From: Natribaculum breve
GTDB lineage: Archaea > Halobacteriota > Halobacteria > Halobacteriales > Natrialbaceae
Reading direction: 5' to 3'
Length of the DNA: 64,000 nt
Assembly (NCBI RefSeq): GCF_023008585.1
Contig: NZ_CP095390.1
Span: 1,612,001 to 1,676,000, forward strand
Part shown: in pieces, positions 32,781 to 41,796 of the stretch
Layout of the letters: each line of letters opens with the position of its first letter
How positions within the stretch are numbered: the first letter of the stretch is position 1
Notes under the pieces: model-generated
What the model saw: the letters and a program-made list of their open reading frames with translations, nothing else
Database searches by the model: none
What the model was told of the DNA's origin: nothing
Translations under genes and position numbers: made by a program

Positions 32781-34034
32781 TTACCGACCGAGGTCCTCGT
32801 GGGCGCTCGCGAGGTGTCTCGAGGCCAGCGCGGCGAGCAAGGAGAGTTCGCCGGCGAGCGCGCCGGTCGCGATCACTTCCGCCAGCGCGTCGGCGTTGCT
32901 TCCGGCGGGGTCGCCGCCGCCGCGCAGTCCCATCACCTCGAGCGCTTCGGACTGGGTGGGCAGTTTCGTCCCGCCGCCGACGGTGCCGACCTCGAGGGAG
33001 GCGAGCGAGACGCTGGCGTAGAGGTCGTTCGCGCCGGCGTCGTTCTCCCGCGTGTCCATCGTCGTGATGGCGTTCGCGCCCTCGACGACCTGGGCTTCGT
33101 CCTGGCCGGTCGCGAGGAACGCCGCGCCGACGACGTTCGCGGCGTGGGCGTTGAATCCGAAACTGCCGGCTTTGGCGCTGCCGATCAGGTTCTTGCGGGT
33201 GTTGGCCTCGACGATGGCCTCGGCCGTCGTGTGCAGGCGCTCCTCGAGGAGGTCGCCGGGGATCACGACGTCCGCCGTGACCGACCGCCCGCGTCCCTCG
33301 ACGGCGTTGATCGCGGCGGGTTTCTTGTCCGAACAGAGGTTGCCCGAGACCGCGATCAGCGAGGCGGGCGTCTCCTCCTCGACGACCGCACAGGCCTCGC
33401 CCGTGGCGATCGTGACCATGTTCATCCCCATCGCGTCTTTGGTGTCGTAGGCAAAGCGCAGGAAGACGGAGTCGCCGACGACGTAGGGTTCGACGCCCAG
33501 CAGTTCGCCGTGGCTCGTCGTCGACTCGGCGGCCTCCCGGAGCGCCTCGAGGTTGTCCTCGACCCACTCGACGGTCTCGGCCGCTTCGGCGACGCCGTCG
33601 ACGCGGAAGACCGGTGCGCGAGTCATCCCCGACTTGGTGACGCGAGCGGTCGCACCGCCGGCAGCGCGGATCACCGAGAGACCGCGGTTGACCGACGCGA
33701 GCAGCGCGCCCTCGGTCGTCGCCAGCGGCAGGTAGTACTCGCCTTCGGCCGCGCCGTCGGTTCGCGAGGCAGCCGACTCGTCGACGTTGATCGGGACGGG
33801 GCCACAGATGCCCATCGGCACCTGCGCCGCACCGATCGCGTTCTCGATGTTCGGTTCGGCGTCGGCGGCGTCGAACGCGTAGTCGCCGATCGTCTCGAGG
33901 TCCGCACCGGTCTCGCGCTCGAGCAGCAGCCGGCGGGCCGTCGCGGCCGTGTCGTGGTCGACGTGCTCCTCGAGTTCGTGCAGCCGAAGCTCACCCTCCC
34001 GGACCTGCTCGGCGAGGGTTTCGGGGTCAGTCAT
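32781..34034 (-). CDS. hmgA: 3-hydroxy-3-methylglutaryl-CoA reductase
   Basis: A 417-residue class I HMG-CoA reductase, which makes mevalonate for isoprenoid lipid synthesis. ENAIGAAQVPMGICGP near residue 60 and LATTEGALLASVNRGL near 100 carry the catalytic Glu. DAMGMNMVTIATGEA near 200 is the nicotinamide site, DKKPAAINAVEGRG near 245 gives the Lys, and HLASAHEDLGR ends the protein with the catalytic His. Target of statins in halophiles. The start at 34034 (MTDPETLAEQVREG) is used; a longer frame adds 18 residues without conservation. Confidence 0.96.
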   Translation of the reverse strand: MTDPETLAEQVREGELRLHELEEHVDHDTAATARRLLLERETGADLETIGDYAFDAADAEPNIENAIGAAQVPMGICGPVPINVDESAASRTDGAAEGEYYLPLATTEGALLASVNRGLSVIRAAGGATARVTKSGMTRAPVFRVDGVAEAAETVEWVEDNLEALREAAESTTSHGELLGVEPYVVGDSVFLRFAYDTKDAMGMNMVTIATGEACAVVEEETPASLIAVSGNLCSDKKPAAINAVEGRGRSVTADVVIPGDLLEERLHTTAEAIVEANTRKNLIGSAKAGSFGFNAHAANVVGAAFLATGQDEAQVVEGANAITTMDTRENDAGANDLYASVSLASLEVGTVGGGTKLPTQSEALEVMGLRGGGDPAGSNADALAEVIATGALAGELSLLAALASRHLASAHEDLGR

Positions 34035-34203
34035 GCCTCGAGGGTCGCAGCCGCGATTCCTAAGGGTTGCTGATTCGGCCGGCGGCACTCGAGTCGACGC
34101 TTCCGGGGCGAACCGTCGACGAGACGTCGGGAGCGACCGGTCTCGCAGCTATCTATTCACCACGACTAACGATTAACTAACACCTTCTATCATCTCGAAA
34201 ATA

Positions 34204-34209
34204 CTTATA
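34204..34209 (+). promoter_or_regulatory. TATA box before the small gene at 34236
   Basis: CTTATA ends 26 bases before the ATG at 34236, the spacing of a leaderless start. Confidence 0.45.
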
Positions 34210-34235
34210 CGTGCTCGGCCATTATTTACTCATAC

Positions 34236-34394
34236 ATGAGTAAGATTTCGACAATCCTCGTCACAGGCGTACGAACGTACGCGAAGGTGCAGCGAACGAT
34301 CGAACACTCGCCCGACTTCTCGGGCCCGCAGACGAACTCCAGGGACGGACGCCCCGGGAGGAGCCTGCCGGCGGGCGGGTTCCTGACGGGGTGA
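34236..34394 (+). CDS. Small basic protein of unknown function, 52 residues
   Basis: Reads MSKISTILVTGVRTYAKVQ, then RTIEHSPDFSGPQTNSRDG and a PGRSLPAGG-rich end before TGA. No motif is recognised. It is basic, unlike most neighbours. A well-spaced TATA box precedes it and it lies divergent from the HMG-CoA reductase gene in an AT-richer spacer, so it may be an expressed micro-protein. Random coding cannot be ruled out without ribosome profiling or orthologues. Confidence 0.45.
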   Translation: MSKISTILVTGVRTYAKVQRTIEHSPDFSGPQTNSRDGRPGRSLPAGGFLTG

Positions 34395-34543
34395 GCCACC
34401 GCGGGGCCGTCCCCGCGAGGTCTCGTCGCTGCTCTCCCGTCGACGCCCTTTCTCCGACCCGTCGTTCGGTAACCCATCGAGACGGCGCTGACCCGGTGTA
34501 GAATCCCCAACGGTTTTGCTCCTCGCACGCGCCGTCTCGAGGT

Positions 34544-36088
34544 ATGACCGAGGCCGCCGATCTACTCCTGGAGAACGCGGAAGTCCACACGCTCACTAAC
34601 CCCGACGAGCGCTACGACGCAGTGGCCGTCCGCGACGGCGAGATCGTCGCCGTCGGAAGCGACTACGAGATCGCGTTCCTCGAGGGCGTCGAGACGACGG
34701 TGATCGACTGCGACGGACGCGTCGTCCTCCCCGGGTTCGTCGACGCCCACACGCACCTCGAGAACCTCGGGCAGTACCAGGTCCACGCCGACCTCACCGA
34801 CGTCGCCGGTCCCGAGGCGTGCATCGAGCGACTCGCCGACGCGGCCGACCCCGACCGCGAGTGGATCCTCGGGTTCGGGTACGACGAGAGCGAGTGGGAC
34901 GACCCACGGTATCTCACCCGCGAGGACCTGGATCGAGTGAGCGATCGACGGCCAGTCGTCGCCGTGCGCGTCGACATGCACACCGCCTCGCTGAACTCGG
35001 TCGCTCTCGAGCGACTCGCCGAGGCGATGCCCGACGACGACGTCGAGCGAGTCGACGGCGAGCCGACCGGCGTCGTCGTCGAGGAGGCGACGGAGGTCGT
35101 CTGGGACGCCATCGAACCCGACTGCGAGGAGACGCGAGAGCTCGTCGCCGCCGCCATCGAGTACGCGACCGCCCGCGGCGTCACCTGCGTCCACGACAAG
35201 GTACGCGACTCGCACGCCCCGCGGATCTACCGCGACCTCGAGGCGTCGGGCGACCTCGACTGTCGGGTGCGGATCGACTACTGGAGCGACCACCTCGAGA
35301 GCGCGATCGACGTCGGCCTGGCCACGAACGCCGGCAGCGAGTTCGTCGAGACGGGCGCGATCAAGACGTTCACCGACGGCAGCATCGGCAGCCGAACGGC
35401 GAAGCTCTCGGAACCGTACGTCGACGGCGAGGGCGGTGGCGACCAGAACCGCGGCCAGTGGGTCGTCTCCCCCGACGAACTCGAGTCGATCGTGGCGACG
35501 GCCGACGAGGCGGGCTACCAGCTGTCGATCCACGCCATCGGCGACGAGGCGATCGACGAGACGGTGGCCGCGCTCGAGGCGACCGCAGACCCGGGTGCGG
35601 CTCGCCACCGCGTCGAGCACGTCGAACTCGCGACCGACGAGACGATCGAGCGGATGGCCGAAGCGGGCATCGTCGCCTCCGTCCAGCCGAACTTCCTCCA
35701 GTGGGCGGACGAGGGCGGACTCTACGACCAGCGCCTCGGCGAGACGCGCCGGAAGCGATCGAATCCCCTCCGGACGATGCTCGAGGCGGACGTTCCGCTC
35801 GCGTTCGGCTCCGACTGCATGCCGCTCGACCCGCTTTTCGGCGTCCACCGCGCGGTCAACGCGCCGGTCGAGAGCCAGCGGCTGTCGGTGACGGAGGCGC
35901 TGCGGGCGTACACCCACGGCGCTGCCTACGCCGGCTTCGACGAGGATCGGCTGGGGACGATCGAGGTCGGCAAGAAGGCGGATCTGGTCGTCTTAGAGGA
36001 GTCACCCTGGGAGCAGTCAGAGCGGATCGACGAGATCGACGTCGCGACGACGGTCGTCGACGGCGAGGTCGTCTACGACGGTCGGTGA
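34544..36088 (+). CDS. Amidohydrolase (YtcJ-like)
   Basis: A 514-residue metal-dependent hydrolase. GFVDAHTHLENLG near residue 66 is metal motif 1. The barrel continues with FGYDESEWDDPRYLTRE, TDGSIGSRTAKLSEPY near 280, QLSIHAIGDEAIDETVAAL near 328, and FGSDCMPLDPLFG near 425. It ends with a typical barrel closure (GTIEVGKKADLVVLEESPW). Family members hydrolyse amides or cyclic amides; this subgroup is poorly defined. The gene is free-standing, with rhodanese convergent at its end. Confidence 0.9.
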   Translation: MTEAADLLLENAEVHTLTNPDERYDAVAVRDGEIVAVGSDYEIAFLEGVETTVIDCDGRVVLPGFVDAHTHLENLGQYQVHADLTDVAGPEACIERLADAADPDREWILGFGYDESEWDDPRYLTREDLDRVSDRRPVVAVRVDMHTASLNSVALERLAEAMPDDDVERVDGEPTGVVVEEATEVVWDAIEPDCEETRELVAAAIEYATARGVTCVHDKVRDSHAPRIYRDLEASGDLDCRVRIDYWSDHLESAIDVGLATNAGSEFVETGAIKTFTDGSIGSRTAKLSEPYVDGEGGGDQNRGQWVVSPDELESIVATADEAGYQLSIHAIGDEAIDETVAALEATADPGAARHRVEHVELATDETIERMAEAGIVASVQPNFLQWADEGGLYDQRLGETRRKRSNPLRTMLEADVPLAFGSDCMPLDPLFGVHRAVNAPVESQRLSVTEALRAYTHGAAYAGFDEDRLGTIEVGKKADLVVLEESPWEQSERIDEIDVATTVVDGEVVYDGR

Positions 36089-36110
36089 CCGACTCGCGCG
36101 TGGACGGCGC

Positions 36111-36479
36111 TCACACCACGCGCCAGAGCAGCGACTTCAGCCGGTAGCCGATCGTCTCGTTCTCGTAGCCCTTCCAGCCGCGTATCCCGCCGGCGAGCGT
36201 CGTCGCGTCGTATCCCTCGTCCTCGAGGACGCTCGTCGCCTTCCGCGCCACGACGCCCGCCTTGCAGACGGTCACGACGGGTTCGTCGTCGGGAATCTCC
36301 TCGAGGCGTCGACGGAGGGCGTCGTCGTCGCCGCGACGGAGGTCGCCGTAGACCGGGACGTTGTGGCTCCCGTCGATGTGGTACCGCTGGTAGGCCTCTC
36401 GAGGCCGCACGTCGAGGACGAACGGACCGTCGCCACGCGACAGTCGGTCGTCCAGTTCCGGTGGCAGAATCTTGCTCAT
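36111..36479 (-). CDS. Rhodanese-domain sulfurtransferase
   Basis: A 122-residue single rhodanese domain. The catalytic loop VTVCKAGVVARKA near residue 73 contains the active-site Cys; FVLDVRPREAYQRYHIDGSHNVP near residue 20 is the first conserved block. Single-domain rhodaneses move sulfur in cofactor or tRNA sulfur pathways or detoxify cyanide; the acceptor is unknown. Starts at MSKILPPEL (36479). Its stop faces the amidohydrolase gene. Confidence 0.92.
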   Translation of the reverse strand: MSKILPPELDDRLSRGDGPFVLDVRPREAYQRYHIDGSHNVPVYGDLRRGDDDALRRRLEEIPDDEPVVTVCKAGVVARKATSVLEDEGYDATTLAGGIRGWKGYENETIGYRLKSLLWRVV

Positions 36480-36528
36480 CAGTCCCAATTCCGTGACGAC
36501 CGTATAAAGCGGTGTGGCTCTACCGCTC

Positions 36529-37599
36529 TCACTCGAGGTCGATCCGCCTCCCCGTCTCGGCGGACTCGTAGGCGGCGTCGATCGCGCGAAGGTCCTCGAC
36601 CCCGTCTTCGCCGTCCGGTTCGGGCGTCGTTCCGGTCAGCACGCAGTAGCCGAAGTAGTCGAACTCCTCGAGGACCTCGTCGATCGGTTCACCCGTATAC
36701 TCCATGCTCATGTCACCGCTCTCGACGCGGATGTCCTGGGGGACGACGCCGCCGAAGGGCGAGGTGATCGAGACGAGTCCGTCGGTGCCGACGAGCTGGA
36801 GCTGGCTCTGAGCGTGTGCGTTGAAACTCGCCGTACACGAGGCCGTCGTGTCGCTCGGGAACTCGAGCTGGAACGAGACGTGCTCGTCGACGTCGGCGAA
36901 CGGGCCGCCACTCGAGCGCGCACACGCGTAGACCGACACGGGATCGCAGTCGAGCAGGTACCGGACGGTGTTCATCGGGTAGACCCCGAGGTCGACCAGC
37001 GCGCCGCCGCCGGCGAGGTCGGCGTCGAGTCGCCACGAGTCCGGCCCCGCCGTCTCGAGGATCGGGTTGGAGAACCCGCCGTGGGCCTGGACGACGTCGC
37101 CGATCAGGCCGTCGCGAACGATCGCTCGGGTCCGGCGAACCGTCGGCTCGAGCTGCAGGCGATAGGCCGTCATCAGCGTCACCCCGGCGTCGGCACACGC
37201 GTCGACGACCTCGCGGGCCGTCTCGACGGTCGTCTCGAGGGGTTTCTCGCAGATGACGTGTTTTCCTCGCCGCGCAGCGGCTATCGCGTACTCGCCGTGG
37301 AGGGCGTTCGGCGTCGCGACGTACACCGCGTCGTAGGCGTCCGAGCGGTCGCCCTCGAGGAACGCCTCGTAGTCGACGACCGCCTCGGCGTCGAACGTCT
37401 CGGCCACGTCGCTCGCAGCGGCGGGTGAGCCGCTGACGAGGACCGTCGTCGTACAGTAGTCGCCCTCCTGGATAGCGGGGAGCGCTCGATTCCGGGCGAA
37501 CCCACCGATGCCGACGACGGCCATCCTGACCGTCCCGTCGACGACGTCGCGTTCCCAGTCGCGTCGCCCGAAGTCGGTGAAGTACTCCTCGAGTGCCAT
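36529..37599 (-). CDS. Gfo/Idh/MocA oxidoreductase, D-xylose 1-dehydrogenase-like
   Basis: A 356-residue NAD(P)-dependent dehydrogenase. The Rossmann start is RMAVVGIGGFARNRALPAI near residue 25; EKPLETTVETAREV near 122 holds the catalytic Lys of Gfo/Idh enzymes. AGGGALVDLGVYPMNTVRYLL near 190 is the second-half hinge. The overall order, including the FDRRDW-like N-terminus here as FGRRDWERD, closely resembles the Haloarcula/Haloferax D-xylose 1-dehydrogenase Gfo6, so xylose or another sugar is the best guess. The gene is alone; no xylose operon is nearby. Confidence 0.82.
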   Translation of the reverse strand: MALEEYFTDFGRRDWERDVVDGTVRMAVVGIGGFARNRALPAIQEGDYCTTTVLVSGSPAAASDVAETFDAEAVVDYEAFLEGDRSDAYDAVYVATPNALHGEYAIAAARRGKHVICEKPLETTVETAREVVDACADAGVTLMTAYRLQLEPTVRRTRAIVRDGLIGDVVQAHGGFSNPILETAGPDSWRLDADLAGGGALVDLGVYPMNTVRYLLDCDPVSVYACARSSGGPFADVDEHVSFQLEFPSDTTASCTASFNAHAQSQLQLVGTDGLVSITSPFGGVVPQDIRVESGDMSMEYTGEPIDEVLEEFDYFGYCVLTGTTPEPDGEDGVEDLRAIDAAYESAETGRRIDLE

Positions 37600-37762
37600 A
37601 CTGGTACGGACGGACGCCAGGCAAAAATCACTCGTTCAGCGCCGTCTGAACGTCGGTGCTGCTAACACGAGTACTAATTCTTCAACACACGTTTCGGATC
37701 TCCGTTGAGCTACAAGCGGGCGTATTCATCGCTAGTTCACCACCGGTATTGCTGATTGAAGA

Positions 37763-37774
37763 GAAAATATTTTC
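37763..37774. promoter_or_regulatory. AT-rich perfect palindrome in the nad promoter
   Basis: GAAAATATTTTC is a perfect 12-bp palindrome 42 bases before the nadA ATG. It covers or abuts the probable TATA region, so it may be a core promoter, a repressor site, or both. Confidence 0.4.
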
Positions 37775-37816
37775 ATTAGTGCCGTGTGAGGTGGGGATAC
37801 ACTACAGGTGACGTGA

Positions 37817-38950
37817 ATGGTAGAACTGGAAACGGCAGAACTGGAGACCGATTTGAGTCTCTTCAAGTACGACGGCTTAGAACAGCTCCCGGACCGGTAT
37901 CGCGATCTCGAGAGCGCGGAGCGAACCGAACGCATCGAGGCTGCCCTCGAGGAACTCGGTGACGACGTGGTGATTCTCGGGCACAACTACCAGCGCCGCG
38001 AGATCGTCGAGCACGCGGACTTCGTCGGCGACTCCTACAGGCTCTCGAAGCGGGCCGCGGAGACCGATGCCGAGTACGTGATCTTCGGCGGCGTGACGTT
38101 CATGGCCGAGTCGGCGGACATCATCACCGACGACGACCAGACGGTGATCTTGCCGTCGATGGAGGCCTCGTGTCCAATGGCCGGGATGGCCGAGGCCCTC
38201 CAGGTCGACGCCGCGTGGGCCGAAATCACGGAAGCCGCGCCGGAGGCCGACATCGTCCCGATCACGTACATGAACTCCTACGCGGATCTGAAGGCGTTCT
38301 GTGCGAGCCAGGGCGGGCTCGTCTGTACGTCGTCGAACGCGCACAAAGCGTTCGAATACGCCTTCGAGAAGGGCGACAAGGTGCTGTTCCTGCCCGACAA
38401 ACACCTCGGAGAGAACACCGCCTATCGGCTCGGCATGGAAGACGAGATCGCCCAGTGGGACCCCTGGGATCCCGAGGGCAAAGACGCCGCCGAAGTGGCC
38501 GAACGCGATATCATCCTCTGGGACGGCTACTGTCAGGTCCACGAGCGCTTCCGCGTCGAACACATCGATCGGGTTCGCGAAGCGAACCCCGGTGCAAAGG
38601 TGATCGTCCACCCCGAGTGTCGCCGCGAGGTCGTCGAAGCCGCCGACGAGGCCGGCTCGACGGCGACCATCCGTGAGACGATCGAGAACGCAGCACCTGG
38701 CGACACGTGGGCGATCGGCACCGAGATCCACCTCACCGAGCACTTGCAACGGTGGTATCCCGACGTGAACGTCGTCCCGCTGTGTGGCGACGCCTGCATG
38801 GACTGCAACGCCATGCGACAGATCGACCCCAACTACCTGACGTGGGTGCTCGAGGAACTCGCCTGCGGCCGCGAACACAACGTGATCGAGGTCGCCCCCG
38901 AGGAGAAAGAGCTCGCAGGTATCGCGCTCGATCGGATGCTCGAGATCTAA
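37817..38950 (+). CDS. nadA: Quinolinate synthase
   Basis: A 377-residue [4Fe-4S] enzyme that joins iminoaspartate with dihydroxyacetone phosphate to make quinolinate. Three cluster-type Cys are placed as in the family: EASCPMAGMAEAL near residue 117, GLVCTSSNAHKAFEY near 172, and CGDACMDCNAMRQ near 322. LGHNYQRREIVEHADFVGDS near 53 is the substrate side. First gene of a nadABC operon: nadB starts one base after its stop, so all three are co-transcribed. Confidence 0.96.
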   Translation: MVELETAELETDLSLFKYDGLEQLPDRYRDLESAERTERIEAALEELGDDVVILGHNYQRREIVEHADFVGDSYRLSKRAAETDAEYVIFGGVTFMAESADIITDDDQTVILPSMEASCPMAGMAEALQVDAAWAEITEAAPEADIVPITYMNSYADLKAFCASQGGLVCTSSNAHKAFEYAFEKGDKVLFLPDKHLGENTAYRLGMEDEIAQWDPWDPEGKDAAEVAERDIILWDGYCQVHERFRVEHIDRVREANPGAKVIVHPECRREVVEAADEAGSTATIRETIENAAPGDTWAIGTEIHLTEHLQRWYPDVNVVPLCGDACMDCNAMRQIDPNYLTWVLEELACGREHNVIEVAPEEKELAGIALDRMLEI

Positions 38951-38951
38951 G

Positions 38952-40493
38952 ATGACCGAAACAGACACCAGCACGGCGACGACGACGGACGGCGAGACGA
39001 CCGACGTCCTCGTCGTCGGCAGCGGTATCGCGGGCTGTGCGGCGGCCCTGTCGGCCGCCAGGGAGGGTGCAGACGTCCTGTTGCTGACGAAAGCGACGAA
39101 GCCCGACGACGCCAGCACCGACTGGGCGCAGGGCGGGATCTCGACGACGCGCGGCGATCCCGAGAGCCTCAAGGAAGACGTCATCGCGGCCAGCGACGGC
39201 ACCGCCGATCCCGACGCCGTCGACACCCTCGTCGATCACGCCGACGACGCCGTCGCGGACGTGCTCATCGACACGCTCGAGATCGACTTCGACGAAACCG
39301 CCGACGGCGACCTCGACTACACGCGCGAGGCCGCCCACTCCGAGTATCGCATCCTCCACGTCGACGCCGCGACGGGCACGCACATCCTCCGGCCGTTCCT
39401 GCAGTACGTCGACAATCACGAGCGGATCGAGGTGCGCCAGGACACCGCAGCGCTCGAGTTGATCACCAACGAGGGGCGCGTCCACGGTGTCGTCAGTGAC
39501 GAAGCACCCACCGGCAAGCGGATCTACGCCGGCGCGACCGTCCTCGCGACCGGCGGGATCGGCGCACTCTACGGCCGGTCGACCAACCCCGACGGCGCGA
39601 CCGGCGACGGCATCGCCATGGCCGCGCTCGCAGGCGCGGACGTCACGGACATGGAATACATCCAGTTCCATCCGACTGCCTACGACGGCGAAGACCCGTT
39701 CCTGCTCTCCGAAGCGCTGCGCGGTGAGGGTGCGGTGCTTCGCAACGGCAATGGCGAGCGATTCATGGACGACTACCACCCGCAGGGCGACCTCGCACCA
39801 CGCGATGTCGTCGCCCGCGCGGTCGAGGCCGAACGCGAGGCGACCGGTGAGGTCGTGCTGGATGTCAGCCCGCTCGAGTTCCAGGCCGACTACCCCGCCA
39901 TCGCCGAGAAGTGTCGCGACCGCGGGATCGACGGCGACGAGATCCCCGTCGCACCCAGCGAGCACTTCCTGTGTGGCGGCATCGACGTCGACGAGCGGGG
40001 TCGGGCGTCGCTCGATCGGCTCTACGCCGTCGGCGAGTGTGCCCGCACCGGCGTCCACGGCGCGAACCGGCTGGCGAGTACCAGCCTGCTCGAGGGCCTC
40101 GTCTGGGGCCTGCGTGCGGGCGAGGACGCAGTTGGGTTCGAGCCTGAACCCGTCGAAGCGCCCGAACTCCGCGACAGCGACCCCGAACTCCCCGAGCGCT
40201 TCGCCGCCGAGAAGTTCGTCCGTCTCCAGCGGACGATGGACGAGTACCTCGGTCTCGAGCGCGACCTCGAGGAAGTCGCCCGCGCCGGGGCCGTCCTCCG
40301 GCGGCTCAAAGGCGAAGTCGACGCCTACACCCGCACGAGGACTTCCCGGAGCCTCTACGAACTCCGGCACGCATGCGTGACGGCGCTGTTGATCGCCCGC
40401 TCGGCTGCGGAAAACCCGGAGTCGGAGGGGTGTCACTACGTGGTCGGTGAGGATGCAAACCGGACCGAGCCCGAAACACCAGCGGACGACTGA
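38952..40493 (+). CDS. nadB: L-aspartate oxidase
   Basis: A 513-residue FAD enzyme that oxidises aspartate to iminoaspartate for NAD synthesis. FAD Rossmann motif VLVVGSGIAGCAAALSAAREGA near residue 18. TKATKPDDASTDWAQGGIS is the family signature after it. EHFLCGGIDVDERGRASLDRLYAVGECARTGVHGANRLASTSLLEGL near 335-380 includes the active-site His and Arg set. It overlaps nadC by one base (TGATG), confirming an operon. It is standard length. Confidence 0.96.
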   Translation: MTETDTSTATTTDGETTDVLVVGSGIAGCAAALSAAREGADVLLLTKATKPDDASTDWAQGGISTTRGDPESLKEDVIAASDGTADPDAVDTLVDHADDAVADVLIDTLEIDFDETADGDLDYTREAAHSEYRILHVDAATGTHILRPFLQYVDNHERIEVRQDTAALELITNEGRVHGVVSDEAPTGKRIYAGATVLATGGIGALYGRSTNPDGATGDGIAMAALAGADVTDMEYIQFHPTAYDGEDPFLLSEALRGEGAVLRNGNGERFMDDYHPQGDLAPRDVVARAVEAEREATGEVVLDVSPLEFQADYPAIAEKCRDRGIDGDEIPVAPSEHFLCGGIDVDERGRASLDRLYAVGECARTGVHGANRLASTSLLEGLVWGLRAGEDAVGFEPEPVEAPELRDSDPELPERFAAEKFVRLQRTMDEYLGLERDLEEVARAGAVLRRLKGEVDAYTRTRTSRSLYELRHACVTALLIARSAAENPESEGCHYVVGEDANRTEPETPADD

Positions 40494-41359
40494 TGATCAC
40501 CGACACGCAGATCGAACGCTGGCTCCGGGAAGACCTCGGCCACCACGACGTCACCAACGACGTGCCGGGAGAGACGACCGGGCGTCTCGTCGCGAAGGAG
40601 GAAGGCGTCGTCGCCGGCCTCGAAGCCGCGGCGGCCGTCTTCGAGTACCTCGACGTGCCCGTGACCGATCGACTCGAGGACGGTACCGCCGTCGAGTCCG
40701 GCGACGAACTCCTCCGGGTAGACGGGGCCGCACGCGAGGTCCTCCGGGGCGAACGCGTCGCGGTCAACCTCGTGGGCCACGCCTCGGGAATCGCGACCCG
40801 CACGCGAGCGGCCGTCGACGCTGCACGCGAGGCGCTACGCGCCTCGGAACCGCGAGCGGCCACGGGCCGCGAGCGCCGAACCGAGGCCGACGACGTTCGG
40901 ATCGCGGCGACCCGCAAGACGACCCCCGGACTCCGCGGCCTCGAGAAACGGGCCGTCGTCGCAGGTGGCGGCGATACTCACCGGCTCGATCTCTCCCACA
41001 TGGTGATGGTGAAAGACAACCACGTCGCAGAGCTGGGACTCGAGGACGCCGTCGCCCACTTTCGCGAGCGCGTCTCGTTCGCGACGAAGCTCGAGGTCGA
41101 AGTCGAGACAGTCGCAGACGTCCCGCGCGCGGCGAGGGCGGGCGCCGACGTCGTCTTGCTCGACAACATGTCCCCCGAGGCGGTCGAGCGAGCCGTCGAC
41201 ACGCTCGAGGGAGACGACGTGCTGACCGAGGCCAGCGGCGGTATCACGCTCGAGACGGTGCCCGACTACGCCGCGACGGGCGTCGACGTGATCTCGATGG
41301 GGTCGCTCACCCACTCCGCGCCGTCGCTGGACGTCTCGCTGTACACGGGCGAGCGCTGA
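40493..41359 (+). CDS. nadC: Nicotinate-nucleotide pyrophosphorylase (carboxylating)
   Basis: A 288-residue enzyme that turns quinolinate and PRPP to nicotinate mononucleotide. EDLGHHDVTNDVPG near residue 10, IAATRKTTPGLRGLEKRAVVAGGG near 137 and LSHMVMVKDNHVAELGLE near 167 match the family; VSMGSLTHSAPSLDVSL-like VISMGSLTHSAP closes the barrel near 270. Overlaps nadB by one base. Completes the de novo NAD pathway; NAD kinase is elsewhere in the window (54287). Confidence 0.96.
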   Translation: MITDTQIERWLREDLGHHDVTNDVPGETTGRLVAKEEGVVAGLEAAAAVFEYLDVPVTDRLEDGTAVESGDELLRVDGAAREVLRGERVAVNLVGHASGIATRTRAAVDAAREALRASEPRAATGRERRTEADDVRIAATRKTTPGLRGLEKRAVVAGGGDTHRLDLSHMVMVKDNHVAELGLEDAVAHFRERVSFATKLEVEVETVADVPRAARAGADVVLLDNMSPEAVERAVDTLEGDDVLTEASGGITLETVPDYAATGVDVISMGSLTHSAPSLDVSLYTGER

Positions 41360-41489
41360 TCCGGCGACCGGCCCTCGAGTCGTCGGTTCCGAGCGCCCGT
41401 CGGACGCGAGAGCGGAGACGCCGCTCTCGAGCGTTCAGATCCGGTCGCAAAATACTGCGTAGTCGTCGGGAAAACCGTCGGTCGTCGCC

Positions 41490-41684
41490 TTACAGGCGGG
41501 TGACGTTGGTCGCCCGGGGGCCCTTGGGGGCCTGTTCGATGCTGAATTCGACGTCCGTGCCCTCTTCGAGGTCCGGACCGCCAACGTCTTCCATGTGGAA
41601 GAATACGTCGTCGTCCGCGTCGTCCGTCGAGATGAAACCGTAGCCGCCAGTGTCGTTGAAGAAATCAACGTTTCCTTTCGCCAT
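41490..41684 (-). CDS. Cold-shock domain protein
   Basis: A 64-residue single cold-shock domain: MAKGNVDFFNDTGGYGFIST, then DDVFFHMEDVG and EGTDVEFSIEQAPKGPRATNV. RNP-like strands GYGFI and VFFHM bind single-stranded RNA or DNA. Haloarchaea carry several such short CspA paralogues acting as RNA chaperones. The start at 41684 is typical; the longer frame upstream is basic and covers the promoter. Confidence 0.95.
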   Translation of the reverse strand: MAKGNVDFFNDTGGYGFISTDDADDDVFFHMEDVGGPDLEEGTDVEFSIEQAPKGPRATNVTRL

Positions 41685-41796
41685 TGCTTCTAAACACAGA
41701 GGGGTTAGACGGATAAGTATTCCGTGAGAACGACACTCGTGTTTCGACCGGGGACGACCGGTCGGCAGACGCCGTCGGTCGGCCACTCGAGGGTGA

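Noticed and set aside
32745..34073. Long plus-strand open frame opposite HMG-CoA reductase
   Set aside because: Antisense shadow of a fully recognised enzyme.
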